Below, piece after piece: positions 33,304 to 42,289 of a stretch of 64,000 nt of DNA. The stretch lies in NCBI RefSeq assembly GCF_040361435.1, contig NZ_APNL01000006.1, positions 62,001 to 126,000 on the forward strand, in the 5' to 3' direction. A program made the position numbers and the translations under genes. Below the pieces are notes generated by a model. That model saw only the letters and a program-made list of their open reading frames with translations, made no database searches and had not been told where the DNA came from. The number at the start of each line of letters is the position of its first letter. The stretch's first letter is position 1. The DNA comes from Salinisphaera sp002433465. Its GTDB lineage: Bacteria; Pseudomonadota; Gammaproteobacteria; Nevskiales; Salinisphaeraceae.

Positions 33304-34532
33304 GCGGCGAGTACGACATTGCCGTAGTGGGCGGTGGCCTGGCCGGCGCGACGTTTGCCTGCGCGCTGGCCGATACCGGGCTGAAAATCGCGCTGGTCGA
33401 GGCCGTGGCCTTCGATGCGCCGGCCGACGAGAACATGAAAGCGCGCACCACCGCGATCGCGGCCGGTACCCGGGGGATGTTCGAGGCGCTGGATCTGTGG
33501 GCCGATATCGCCCACGACGCCGCGCCCATCAAACGATTGCACGTATCCCAAAAGGGCCGTTTCGGCAGCGTGCGGGTGAATGCCGCCGACTACGATCTGC
33601 CGGCACTGGGCTATGTGTTGCCCAACCTCACCATGATCGAGGCGCTGCGCGCCCGGCTGGCGCAGATGAGCCAGGTGGATGTGATTGCCCCGGCACGCTT
33701 CAAATCGCTCACCCGCGACGCCGCGGGCGAACGCATCGAACTGACCTGTGCGGTCGGCGACGGCGAAAGCCGGACATTGAGTACCCGCCTGCTGGTCGGC
33801 GCCGACGGCGCGCAATCCTCGGTACGCGGCGCGCTGGGTATCGGCGCGCGCACCGACGATTATCAGCAGCGTGCCATCGTTACCTTCGTAGAGCCCGAAC
33901 GCGCCCACGGCGGCTGTGCCTACGAGCGCTTCACCCCGGACGGGCCGGTGGCCCTGCTGCCCTGTACACGGGCCAGCTGTGCCGCGGTATGGACGCTGCC
34001 CAGCGAACGCGCCGAGCAGATGTGCGCGGTCAGCGATGACGAATTCATCGACGGCCTGCAGGCGGCCTTCGGCCAGCGTCTGGGCCAGCTCAAGCTGGCC
34101 GGGCCGCGCGGCAGCTATCCGCTGGCGCGGGTGCTGTGCGACCGGGCCGCGGTCGATCGCGCCGTGCTTATCGGCAATGCCGGCCATGCCCTGCATCCGG
34201 CGGCCGCCCAGGGGTTCAATCTGGCGATTCGCGATGCGCTGCTGCTGGCCGCGATGCTGCGCGAGCGCCTCGCCGCCAATCCCGATTTCGATCCCGGCGA
34301 CGGCGATCTGTTGGCCGCCTGGGCCGAGGCTCGGCGCCCGGACCAGCATCGCGTGGCCAATTTCACCGACGCCATCGTGCGCCTGTTTTCCAACCGTATT
34401 CCCATGCTCGACCATGCCCGCGGCGCGGGTTTGTTCGGTCTGTCGCTGATGCCGTCGATTCGCGACGACATGGCCCGGCGCAGCATGGGGCTGGCCCTGG
34501 CCCCGGCGCGTATTCGCAAGGCAAGCTCATGA
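33300..34532 (+). CDS. ubiH: 2-octaprenyl-6-methoxyphenol hydroxylase UbiH
   Basis: 410-residue FAD-dependent monooxygenase of ubiquinone synthesis, membrane-associated. FAD-binding motifs: YDIAVVGGGLAGATFA (GxGxxG), LLVGADGAQSSVRGALG, and the family-typical VLIGNAGHALHPAAAQGFNLAIRDALLL. It starts with GTG at 33300, overlapping the pepP TGA, and ends in an ATGA overlap with the next hydroxylase gene. The last 35 residues (GLALAPARIRK) carry the usual hydrophobic C-terminus. Confidence 0.95.
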   Translation: MSGEYDIAVVGGGLAGATFACALADTGLKIALVEAVAFDAPADENMKARTTAIAAGTRGMFEALDLWADIAHDAAPIKRLHVSQKGRFGSVRVNAADYDLPALGYVLPNLTMIEALRARLAQMSQVDVIAPARFKSLTRDAAGERIELTCAVGDGESRTLSTRLLVGADGAQSSVRGALGIGARTDDYQQRAIVTFVEPERAHGGCAYERFTPDGPVALLPCTRASCAAVWTLPSERAEQMCAVSDDEFIDGLQAAFGQRLGQLKLAGPRGSYPLARVLCDRAAVDRAVLIGNAGHALHPAAAQGFNLAIRDALLLAAMLRERLAANPDFDPGDGDLLAAWAEARRPDQHRVANFTDAIVRLFSNRIPMLDHARGAGLFGLSLMPSIRDDMARRSMGLALAPARIRKASS

Positions 34533-35734
34533 GTAGTCACAATCCGCGTTATGACGTGGCCATCGTCGGCGGCGGCATGGTCGGTGCCGTGCTCGCGGTG
34601 GCGCTGTCGCGTGCCGATTTCTCGGTGGCACTGGTCGAAGCCAAACGCCCGCCGCGTTTCGATACCAGCCAGGACTACGGGCTGCGCGTGTCGGCGATTG
34701 CGCCAGGCACGCGGCGCGTACTCGAGAATCTCGACCTGTGGGCCTCGGTCGAGCGCCGGCGCTGCTGCGCGTTCACCGGCATGAAGGTCTGGGAGGCCGG
34801 CGGCGCCAGCGAGCTGTTTCTCGAACATACCGCGGTGGGGCTGCCCGAGCTCGGGCATATCGTCGAAAACAACCTGATCGTCGACAGCGCGTGGCAGGCG
34901 CTCACCGATGTCGATATCTACTGCCCGGCGAAGATGGAAAGCCTGGCCTTCGACCCGGATGCCGCCCGACTGCGTCTCGACGACGGGACGACCGTGAGCG
35001 CGGCGCTCGTGGTTGGCGCGGAAGGCGCGAATTCCCCGGTGCGGGCAGCGGCCGGCATAGAAACCACGGGCTGGTCGTACGGCCAGCGTTGTACCGTCGG
35101 TACGGTCACCCCGGCGCGGCATCATCGCCATATCGCCTGGCAGCGCTTTACCGAAACCGGGCCGGTGGCGTTTCTGCCGCTTTCGGACGGTCGTTGCTCG
35201 CTCGCCTGGCACGCCGACGATGCGCTCGCCGCGGAGCTTGCCGAACTCGACGACGAGACGTTTCGTGCACGCCTGAGCGAAGCCAGCGGGCATGTGCTGG
35301 GTGAAATCGAGCATATGGATCGGCGGGCGTCCTTCCCGCTCAAGCTCCAGCATGCCCGCGAATATTGTCGTCCGCGGGTGGCGCTGGCCGGCGATGCCGC
35401 GCATGTGGTGCACCCGATGGCGGGTCAGGGGGTCAACCTTGGCCTTCTCGACGTGGCGGGCATGGTCGAAGCGCTCGAAGCCGGGCGCGCGGCCGGTCGC
35501 GATGCCGGCGACATGACCTACCTGCGCCGCTATCAGCGTGCGCGCATGGCCGAGAACCTGATGATGTTGGGCATCACCGACGCCTTCAAACGCGTCTATG
35601 GCAGCGCCAACCCCTTGCTGCGCAACCTGCGCCAGAGCGCGATCGCGGCGGCAGCGAACCTTGCCCCGGTTCGCCAGATCATGATTCACCATGCGGTGGG
35701 TCTGTCCGACAACGGCCCGCGGCTGCTGCAATAA
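34529..35734 (+). CDS. ubiI: UbiH/UbiI (VisC)-family FAD-dependent hydroxylase
   Basis: 401-residue second flavin monooxygenase of the ubiquinone pathway, downstream partner of ubiH as in most gammaproteobacteria. It has YDVAIVGGGMVGAVLAVALS (FAD), LVVGAEGANSPVRAAAGI and VALAGDAAHVVHPMAGQGVNLGLLDVAGM. The start is the ATG of the ATGA overlap at 34529; an in-frame extension upstream lies inside ubiH. C5-hydroxylation (UbiI) is the likely role by position, but UbiF/UbiM-type specificity cannot be excluded from sequence. Confidence 0.88.
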   Translation: MSSHNPRYDVAIVGGGMVGAVLAVALSRADFSVALVEAKRPPRFDTSQDYGLRVSAIAPGTRRVLENLDLWASVERRRCCAFTGMKVWEAGGASELFLEHTAVGLPELGHIVENNLIVDSAWQALTDVDIYCPAKMESLAFDPDAARLRLDDGTTVSAALVVGAEGANSPVRAAAGIETTGWSYGQRCTVGTVTPARHHRHIAWQRFTETGPVAFLPLSDGRCSLAWHADDALAAELAELDDETFRARLSEASGHVLGEIEHMDRRASFPLKLQHAREYCRPRVALAGDAAHVVHPMAGQGVNLGLLDVAGMVEALEAGRAAGRDAGDMTYLRRYQRARMAENLMMLGITDAFKRVYGSANPLLRNLRQSAIAAAANLAPVRQIMIHHAVGLSDNGPRLLQ

Positions 35735-35827
35735 CGCAAAACGCCTGTATTTTGCAGTGAAAAGCGGTTCCGGGGCCGACGCTTGGCCTGTATGGATCGC
35801 GCCGGTATAGTCGAGGCCACGGTCAAT

Positions 35828-36020
35828 AACCGCGTGGGAGAGAACGGGCCATCGCCCGTCACCGAAGGCGCAAATTTCCGCCCGGAAACGCTCAGGTACC
35901 CGAACCACGCGCGCGCCGGCGTCATGACGCGCCGGCTTGATCGACTCTGGAGAGCAGTCGTGTGAACCACGGCTCACCGAAGGGGCGAATCTCTCAGGTG
36001 CCAGGACAGAGGGGCGGCAG
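35828..36020 (+). promoter_or_regulatory. Tandem glycine riboswitch
   Basis: Two glycine aptamers in series upstream of gcvT. Aptamer 1: P1 CGCGTGG (35831-35837) pairs exactly with CCACGCG (35905-35911), enclosing GGGAGAGA, CACCGAAGG and CGCTCAGGTACC. Aptamer 2: P1 CTCTG (35945-35949) pairs with CAGAG (36007-36011), enclosing GGAGAGC, CACCGAAGGGGCGAA and TCTCAGGTGCC. The 33-nt linker contains a 7-bp perfect hairpin GCCGGCG / CGCCGGC (35915-35921 with 35930-35936). No T-run follows, so control of translation is more likely than termination. Glycine binding normally turns on the cleavage system. Confidence 0.95.
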
Positions 36021-36073
36021 GCGAAAGCCCGGGCCGGCCCGTATTCTGTTGATTCATCTGCAAAGAGATTGTC

Positions 36074-37183
36074 ATGGCCAAACGCACCCCGCTCTATGAC
36101 GCACATGTCGCCGACGGCGCCAAGCTTGTGGATTTCGCCGGCTGGGACATGCCGATCGACTACGGCTCCCAGATCTCCGAACACAACGCCGTACGCGAGA
36201 GCGTGGGCATGTTCGACGTGTCGCATATGGCCGTCGTCGATATCCGCGGTCGAGAGTCGCGCGAATTCCTGCGCTGGCTGCTGGCCAATGACGTGGCCAA
36301 GATCGACGAGGCCGGGCGCGCGCTCTATACCTGCATGCTCAACACCCGCGGCGGCGTGATCGACGATCTCATCGTCTATCACCTGAGTGACGATCTGTAT
36401 CGCGTCGTGGTCAATGCAGCGACCACGGAAAAGGATCTGGCCTGGATCGGCAGTCAGGCCCGCGATTACGACGTGTCGATCGAGCACCGCCAGGATCTGG
36501 CCATTATCGCCGTGCAGGGCCCGCGCGGGCGCGACATCGCCGCCGAGCTGTTCGACGACGATTTGAAGGCCGCTGCGCTCAAGCTAAAGCCGTTTCGCGT
36601 GGTCGCGCAGGATGATCGCTCGATCGGGCGCACCGGCTATACCGGCGAAGACGGTTTCGAGCTCGTACTACCGGCCGACGAGGCCGTGAACGCATGGAAG
36701 ACGCTGCGCGACAAGGGCGTAGCGCCCATCGGCCTGGGCGCGCGCGACACGCTGCGCCTGGAAGCGGGCCTGAATCTTTATGGCCAGGATATGGACGAAG
36801 ACCGCACCCCGCTGGAATCGGGCCTGGCCTGGACCGTGGCCTTCAAGCCCGAAGAGCGCGATTTTGTTGGCCGCTCGGCGCTGGAGCACATGCGCGCACA
36901 GGGCGTCGACCAAAAGCTGGTTGGGCTGGTGCTGGAAGGGCGTGGCGTGATGCGCAGCAAGACCGCGGTGCGTGCCGTCGACAGCGATGTCGAGGAAGAA
37001 CATGCCGAGGGCAAAATCACCAGCGGCAGCTATGCGCCGACGTTGTCGTGCTCGGTCGCGCTCGCCCGAGTGCCCGCCGATTGGGAACACAGCGTCGAAG
37101 TGTGTTTGCGCGGCAAGTGGCAGCCTGCGCGCATCGTTCGCTATCCGTTCGTGCGTAATGGCGAGAGCCGCCTCGACGACTGA
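36074..37183 (+). CDS. gcvT: Glycine cleavage T protein (aminomethyltransferase)
   Basis: 369-residue tetrahydrofolate-dependent enzyme that takes the aminomethyl group from lipoyl-GcvH and releases ammonia and methylene-THF. Conserved segments: FAGWDMPIDYGSQISEHNAVRESVGMFDVSHM, CMLNTRGGVIDDLIVY, SIGRTGYTGEDGFEL and RDTLRLEAGLNLYGQDMDE. A ribosome site (AAAGAGA) precedes the ATG. First gene of the operon under the glycine riboswitch. Confidence 0.97.
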   Translation: MAKRTPLYDAHVADGAKLVDFAGWDMPIDYGSQISEHNAVRESVGMFDVSHMAVVDIRGRESREFLRWLLANDVAKIDEAGRALYTCMLNTRGGVIDDLIVYHLSDDLYRVVVNAATTEKDLAWIGSQARDYDVSIEHRQDLAIIAVQGPRGRDIAAELFDDDLKAAALKLKPFRVVAQDDRSIGRTGYTGEDGFELVLPADEAVNAWKTLRDKGVAPIGLGARDTLRLEAGLNLYGQDMDEDRTPLESGLAWTVAFKPEERDFVGRSALEHMRAQGVDQKLVGLVLEGRGVMRSKTAVRAVDSDVEEEHAEGKITSGSYAPTLSCSVALARVPADWEHSVEVCLRGKWQPARIVRYPFVRNGESRLDD

Positions 37184-37256
37184 GCGTTTTTCTCAGTAGC
37201 CTTTAATCCACCGAACCATCGCGCGCACCGCGCCAACCTGCTGCAAGGGGAGCCCC

Positions 37257-37652
37257 ATGAGCGAAGTACCCAAGGATCTGTCCTATACCAAGACCCACGA
37301 ATGGATCGACTACGACGGCGACGGCACCTGCACGGTCGGCATCACCGACTATGCGCAGTCCTCGCTCGGCGACCTGGTATTCGTCGAACTGCCCGACGCC
37401 GGTACCAAGGTGGGCGCCGGCGATGCGGTGGCCGTGGTGGAATCGGTCAAGGCGGCCTCGGATATCTATGCGCCGCTCGACGGCGAAATCGCCGAGATCA
37501 ACGAACAACTCGAGGATTCGCCGGAGCTGGTCAACGAAGATCCGTTTGGCGAAGGGTGGCTGTTCAAGATGACGGTTTCCGATCCGGAACAGGTCGAGAA
37601 ACTGCTCGATGCCGATGCCTACGAAGGCATCGTCGAAGAAGAGGAAGACTAG
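37257..37652 (+). CDS. gcvH: Glycine cleavage H protein
   Basis: 131-residue lipoyl carrier that shuttles the aminomethyl group between P and T proteins. The lipoylation lysine is K65 in VVESVKAASDIYAP. It begins DLSYTKTHEWIDYDGDGTCTVGITDYAQ, standard for the family, and ends acidic (EEEED). Strong ribosome site AAGGGGAG before the ATG. It lies 73 bp after gcvT. Confidence 0.97.
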   Translation: MSEVPKDLSYTKTHEWIDYDGDGTCTVGITDYAQSSLGDLVFVELPDAGTKVGAGDAVAVVESVKAASDIYAPLDGEIAEINEQLEDSPELVNEDPFGEGWLFKMTVSDPEQVEKLLDADAYEGIVEEEED

Positions 37653-37725
37653 CGGTCACGGCAAGCGCCGGGGGTTTGCCTGGCGCTTGCAAGCAGCCGG
37701 CCGTATTCAAGTTCTGCGAGGACCC

Positions 37726-39105
37726 ATGCCTTTCATTCCGCATACCGAAGACGATATCCAGTCGATGCTGGCAACGATCGGCGTCGATCACATCGACGAT
37801 CTGTTTGATGAGATCGACCCCAGCCTGCGCGACGTGCGCCTGGATTCGATACCGGAACGGGCCAGCGAACAGGCCGTGACCAGGCTCATGGGCGAACGCG
37901 CGGCCCGCGATGCCGGCGGTTTGTGCTTCATCGGCGCGGGCGCTTACGAGCACCATATTCCCGCGGCGGTCTGGGAGCTGACCACCCGGGGCGAGTTCTA
38001 TAGCGCTTATACGCCGTATCAGCCGGAGGCCAGCCAGGGCACGCTGCAGGTAGTCTACGAATACCAGACCATGATGACGGGCCTGACCGGCATGGACGTG
38101 GCCAACGCGTCGCTCTATGACGGCGCCTCGGCGCTGGCCGAGGCGGTGCTCATGGCGGTACGCGCCAATCGCCGCTCCAAATCGGCGCGTATCCTCATGC
38201 CGGCGAGCGTGCATCCGTTCTATCGCCAGGTCGCGCGCAATATCTGTGCGAACCAGGGCATCACCTTCGAAGCGATCGACTACGACCGGGCCACCGGGCG
38301 TATCGATGAGGCGGCGCTTACGCGCTGGGCCAAAGAGGATGTAACCGCGCTGGTGATCCCGCAGCCGAACTTCTTCGGCGTGCTCGAAGACGTGGATACG
38401 CTCACCGACTGGGCCCAGAACAACGGCGCACTGGCTATCGGCCTGGTCAATCCGTTGTCGCTGGCGGTGTTCAAGGAACCCGGCCGCTGGGGCACGGGCG
38501 AGGGGGCCGATATCGTGGTCGGCGAGGGCCAGCCGCTAGGCGCGCCGCTGGCCTCGGGCGGGCCGTATTTCGGCATTTTGTGCTGTCGCAAGAAGCACGT
38601 CCGCCAGATGCCCGGCCGCGTGGTGGGTCGAACACAGGATATGGATGGCCGCACGGGTTATGTACTGACCCTGCAACCGCGCGAGCAGCATATTCGTCGC
38701 TCCAAGGCGACCTCCAACATCTGTACCAACCAGGGCCTGCTGGTGACCGCGGCCACCATTCATATGAGCCTGCTCGGGTCGCGGGGGCTGGAGAATACCG
38801 CCGCGACCTGTATCGCCAATACCCGTGCGCTGGTCGACCGGCTTACCGCGATAGACGGGGTCGAGGCGGTTTTCGACAGCCCGGCCTTTCATGAAACGGT
38901 GCTGCGGCTGCCGGTCGACGCCGAGCAGGCGCTCGCGGCACTGGCAGAACGCGGCGTGTTCGGCGGGCTGGCCCTGGCCGAATTCTATGACGGGCTCGAT
39001 AACACGGTGCTCGTCTGTGCCACCGAAACCAAGACCGAGGCCGATCTCGAAACCTATGCCGACGCTCTGCGCGACGTGATCGCCGCGCAGGCCGAAGCGG
39101 CTTGA
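37726..39105 (+). CDS. gcvPA: Glycine dehydrogenase (decarboxylating) subunit 1
   Basis: 459-residue N-terminal half of the split P protein; it pairs with subunit 2 to decarboxylate glycine using PLP on subunit 2. It begins PFIPHTEDDIQSMLATIGVDHIDDLFDEI and has FIGAGAYEHHIPAAV, FYSAYTPYQPEASQGTLQ and ASLYDGASALAEAVLMA, all diagnostic. The ATG at 37726 has a GAGGA ribosome site; an open frame extends 39 codons upstream without homology. Two-subunit P protein is usual in Gram-positives, archaea and many halophilic or thermophilic bacteria, while Pseudomonas and E. coli have a single chain. Confidence 0.96.
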   Translation: MPFIPHTEDDIQSMLATIGVDHIDDLFDEIDPSLRDVRLDSIPERASEQAVTRLMGERAARDAGGLCFIGAGAYEHHIPAAVWELTTRGEFYSAYTPYQPEASQGTLQVVYEYQTMMTGLTGMDVANASLYDGASALAEAVLMAVRANRRSKSARILMPASVHPFYRQVARNICANQGITFEAIDYDRATGRIDEAALTRWAKEDVTALVIPQPNFFGVLEDVDTLTDWAQNNGALAIGLVNPLSLAVFKEPGRWGTGEGADIVVGEGQPLGAPLASGGPYFGILCCRKKHVRQMPGRVVGRTQDMDGRTGYVLTLQPREQHIRRSKATSNICTNQGLLVTAATIHMSLLGSRGLENTAATCIANTRALVDRLTAIDGVEAVFDSPAFHETVLRLPVDAEQALAALAERGVFGGLALAEFYDGLDNTVLVCATETKTEADLETYADALRDVIAAQAEAA

Positions 39106-39153
39106 GGGCCGGCGCCGGCCATTTATTTCTTCCGCTGTATCCAAGGACTGACG

Positions 39154-39660
39154 ATGACCCAGCAAATCACGCTCAAAGGTAATGCCACCGATGTCGACGG
39201 CCAGCTGCCGTCGCCCGGCGACAGCCTGGCGGAGTTCAGCCTGACCGGCGCTAATCTGCGCGATGTCACGCTCGCGGACTTCGCGGGCAAGCGCAAGATA
39301 TTCAATATCTTTCCGAGCATGGATACGCCCACCTGCGCGATCTCGGTCAAGCGTTTCAATGCCGAAGTCGATGCGCTCGACAATATCGCGTTGTTGCAGG
39401 TGTCCGCGGATCTGCCGTTTGCGCATTCGCGTTTCTGCACCGCCGAAGGGCTCGAAAACGGCACCACGCTGTCGATGATGCGCGACAAGCGTTTCGCCAA
39501 GGATTACGGCGTGCTGATCGCCAACGGGCCCATGGCAGGACTGTGTGCGCGTGCGGTGATCGTTGCCGACGAACAGGGCATGGTGCTGCACAGCGAACTG
39601 GTGCCCGAGATCGGCCAGGAGCCGAATTACGAAGACGCGTTGGCCGCACTCAAGGTCTGA
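39154..39660 (+). CDS. tpx: Thiol peroxidase Tpx (atypical 2-Cys peroxiredoxin)
   Basis: 168-residue thioredoxin-fold peroxidase that reduces lipid and other hydroperoxides. Peroxidatic C61 lies in SMDTPTCAISVKRFN and resolving C95 in FAHSRFCTAEG, the normal Tpx spacing of 34 residues. It sits between gcvPA and gcvPB with gaps of 48 and 70 bp on the same strand, so it should be co-transcribed with the glycine cleavage genes. It has its own ribosome site (AAGGA). Confidence 0.95.
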   Translation: MTQQITLKGNATDVDGQLPSPGDSLAEFSLTGANLRDVTLADFAGKRKIFNIFPSMDTPTCAISVKRFNAEVDALDNIALLQVSADLPFAHSRFCTAEGLENGTTLSMMRDKRFAKDYGVLIANGPMAGLCARAVIVADEQGMVLHSELVPEIGQEPNYEDALAALKV

Positions 39661-39730
39661 GTCCGAGCCCTCGCGGGACGATGCCAATGGTTTCGTCTTG
39701 AACAACCCGAACACCGCAAGCAGTCACGCC

Positions 39731-41215
39731 ATGACCGAAAAGCTCATCTTCGAACACAGCCGGCCCGGCCGTCGTGCGCTGGCCCAGGCGCCGGCTGAGG
39801 CGCCCGCCATCGACGATATCCCGGCCGCACTGCGGCGCGAGTCGCCGGTGGGCCTGCCGCAAGCCTCGGAAATGGACGTGGTGCGCCACTACACGCGGCT
39901 ATCGCAGCTTAATTTTTCCATCGATACGCATTTCTACCCGCTGGGCTCGTGCACCATGAAGCACAACCCCCGGGCCTGTAACACGCTCGCCTCGCTACCG
40001 GGGTTTCTCAATCGGCATCCGTTGGCGCCGGCCAGCCATGGGCAGGGCATGATGGCGTGCCTGTACGAGCTCCAGGAAATGCTGACCACGGTGACCGGCA
40101 TGGAAGCCGTCTCGCTCACGCCGATGGCCGGGGCCCAGGGGGAATTCACGGGCGTGGCCATGATCAAGGCCTACCACGACGCACGCGGCGACAGCGCACG
40201 CAACGAGATCCTGGTACCCGATGCCGCCCATGGCACCAACCCGGCCACGGCCGTGATGTGTGGCTGCACCGTGGTCGAAATTCCGACCGATGCCGACGGT
40301 GACGTGGATATCGCCGCACTGCGCGATGCCGTGTCCGACCGTACCGCGGGCATCATGCTCACCAATCCCTCGACGCTCGGCGTGTTCGAACAGGACATTC
40401 TCGAAATCGCCGAAATCGTGCATGGCGCAGGCGGGCTGCTCTACTACGACGGCGCCAACCTCAACGCCATTCTGGGCAAGGTGCGCCCGGGCGATATGGG
40501 TTTCGACGTCATCCACATGAATCTGCACAAGACCTTCTCCACGCCGCACGGCGGCGGCGGGCCGGGTTCTGGCGCGGTGGGCGTCGGTAAACGGCTGCGC
40601 GACTTCATGCCCATCCCGGTGGTCGGGCGCGACGGCGAGGGCGATGATGCGACCTATCGCTGGCTGAGCGAAAAGGACATTCCGAATACGATCGGGCGGT
40701 TGTCCGCGTTCATGGGCAATGCCGGCGTGCTGCTGCGGGCCTATGTCTATGCCCGGCTGCTCGGGCGTGACGGCATGACCCGGGTGGCCGAATTTGCCAC
40801 CCTCAACTCGAACTATCTGATGGCGCGGCTACGCGCGGCCGGCTTCGATCTGGCCTTTCCCGAGCGGCGTGCCAGCCACGAGTTCATCGTCACCCTCAAG
40901 CGCCAGAAGCAGCAGCTGGATGTCAGTGCGACCGACGTCGCCAAGCGGCTGCTCGACTACGGTTTTCACGCGCCGACCATCTATTTCCCGCTACTCGTGC
41001 CCGAGTGTTTTCTCATCGAGCCGACCGAAAGCGAATCCAAGGAAACCCTGGATGCCTTCGTCGACGCCATGGTCGCGATCTGGGAAGAAGCAAAGGCCGA
41101 TGCCACGACCTTGAAAGAGGCGCCGGTCAAGCTGCCGGTGCGGCGTCTGGACGAGGTCGCTGCCGCCAAGAACCTGGATCTGAAGCACGAATCCGCCACC
41201 GCGGCCGGCGCCTGA
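39731..41215 (+). CDS. gcvPB: Glycine dehydrogenase (decarboxylating) subunit 2
   Basis: 494-residue PLP-carrying half of the split P protein. The PLP lysine is in DVIHMNLHKTFSTPHGGGGPGSG; other hallmarks are HFYPLGSCTMKHNPRACNTLASLPGF, VSLTPMAGAQGEFTG and DAAHGTNPATAVMCGC. The ATG at 39731 is chosen by homology (TEKLIFEHSRPGRRA); the frame is open further upstream but overlaps tpx. Last gene of the riboswitch-controlled operon. Confidence 0.96.
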   Translation: MTEKLIFEHSRPGRRALAQAPAEAPAIDDIPAALRRESPVGLPQASEMDVVRHYTRLSQLNFSIDTHFYPLGSCTMKHNPRACNTLASLPGFLNRHPLAPASHGQGMMACLYELQEMLTTVTGMEAVSLTPMAGAQGEFTGVAMIKAYHDARGDSARNEILVPDAAHGTNPATAVMCGCTVVEIPTDADGDVDIAALRDAVSDRTAGIMLTNPSTLGVFEQDILEIAEIVHGAGGLLYYDGANLNAILGKVRPGDMGFDVIHMNLHKTFSTPHGGGGPGSGAVGVGKRLRDFMPIPVVGRDGEGDDATYRWLSEKDIPNTIGRLSAFMGNAGVLLRAYVYARLLGRDGMTRVAEFATLNSNYLMARLRAAGFDLAFPERRASHEFIVTLKRQKQQLDVSATDVAKRLLDYGFHAPTIYFPLLVPECFLIEPTESESKETLDAFVDAMVAIWEEAKADATTLKEAPVKLPVRRLDEVAAAKNLDLKHESATAAGA

Positions 41216-41333
41216 GTCACGGCCGCCGACCGAACTCGCCGGCTGTATGCCATGGCTATGGCATGATGGGCGGCTGACCTTCGTGTGACGTGCCTTCGGC
41301 GCGTACCGAATCTCATCGAATAAAGGACAAGCT

Positions 41334-42269
41334 ATGTCAGCTCTGATCTGCGGATCTTTCGCCTACGACACGATCATGGTCTACACAGGCCACTTCAAGA
41401 ACGAGATCCTGCCGGATCGCGTGCATATGCTGAACGTGTCGTTTCTGGTGCCGGAGATGCGGCGCGAGTTTGGCGGCTGTGCCGGCAATATCGCCTATTC
41501 GCTGAAGCTGCTGGGCGGTGAAGGCATGCCCATGGGCACGGTCGGCACCGACTTCGACGATTATGCCGCCTGGATGGACGAGCACGGCATCAGCCGTGAT
41601 TACATCAAGGGCGTGGACGATGCCTATACCGCCCAGGCCTATATCACCACCGACCTGGACGACAACCAGATCACCGCCTTTCATCCGGGGGCGATGAACT
41701 ATGCCCACGAGCAGCAGGTGCCCAGCGACGCGGGCATCACGCTGGGCATCGTCTCCCCCGACGGCAAGGACGGCATGGTCCAGCACGCGGCCCAGTTCGC
41801 GGAGGCCGGCATCGATTTCATCTTCGATCCGGGCCAGGGCCTGCCGATGTTCAACGGCGAAGAGCTCAAGCGCTTTCTTGGCCAGGCGGCGTATGTCGCG
41901 GTCAACGACTACGAAGCCGAGCTGATGAGCGATCGCACCGGCCTGTCGGTCGCCGAGATGGCCAAAAACCTCAAGGCCATGATCGTGACCAAGGGCGGGG
42001 AGGGGTCGGTGATTCACGCCGACGGCGAACAGTTCAAGATTCCTGCCGGCTCGCCTACCGCGCTGGCCGACCCGACCGGCTGTGGCGATGCCTTTCGTGC
42101 CGGTTTGATCTGGGGGCTGCAGCAGGGCCTGGACTGGCCGACGATCGGCCGCGTGGCCTCGCTGATGGGCACGATCAAGATCGAGCGCCCCGGCACCCAG
42201 AACCATCGCTTCACCATGGATGAGTTCAAGGCGCGCTACAAGGAAGAATTCGAGCAAGAACTGGGCTGA
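41334..42269 (+). CDS. PfkB-family carbohydrate/nucleoside kinase
   Basis: 311-residue ribokinase-fold kinase. N-terminal half: ALICGSFAYDTIMVYTGHFK, RREFGGCAGNIAYSLKLLGGE; C-terminal signature ALADPTGCGDAFRAGLIWGL with the catalytic Asp in GCGDAF. Overall it most resembles bacterial adenosine-kinase-like PfkB proteins, but ribose or sugar specificity cannot be excluded. Good ribosome site (AAAGGACA). It follows gcvPB by 118 bp, and could take part in purine salvage linked to one-carbon supply (inference). Confidence 0.88.
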   Translation: MSALICGSFAYDTIMVYTGHFKNEILPDRVHMLNVSFLVPEMRREFGGCAGNIAYSLKLLGGEGMPMGTVGTDFDDYAAWMDEHGISRDYIKGVDDAYTAQAYITTDLDDNQITAFHPGAMNYAHEQQVPSDAGITLGIVSPDGKDGMVQHAAQFAEAGIDFIFDPGQGLPMFNGEELKRFLGQAAYVAVNDYEAELMSDRTGLSVAEMAKNLKAMIVTKGGEGSVIHADGEQFKIPAGSPTALADPTGCGDAFRAGLIWGLQQGLDWPTIGRVASLMGTIKIERPGTQNHRFTMDEFKARYKEEFEQELG

Positions 42270-42289
42270 ATACTGCCAGCGAGGCCGTG

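Noticed and set aside
34115..36487. A 790-codon open frame on the minus strand
   Set aside because: It runs antisense through ubiH, ubiI, the glycine riboswitch and gcvT, all of which have clear motifs. Long antisense frames are expected in GC-rich DNA with strong third-position bias; its translation is low-complexity and matches nothing.
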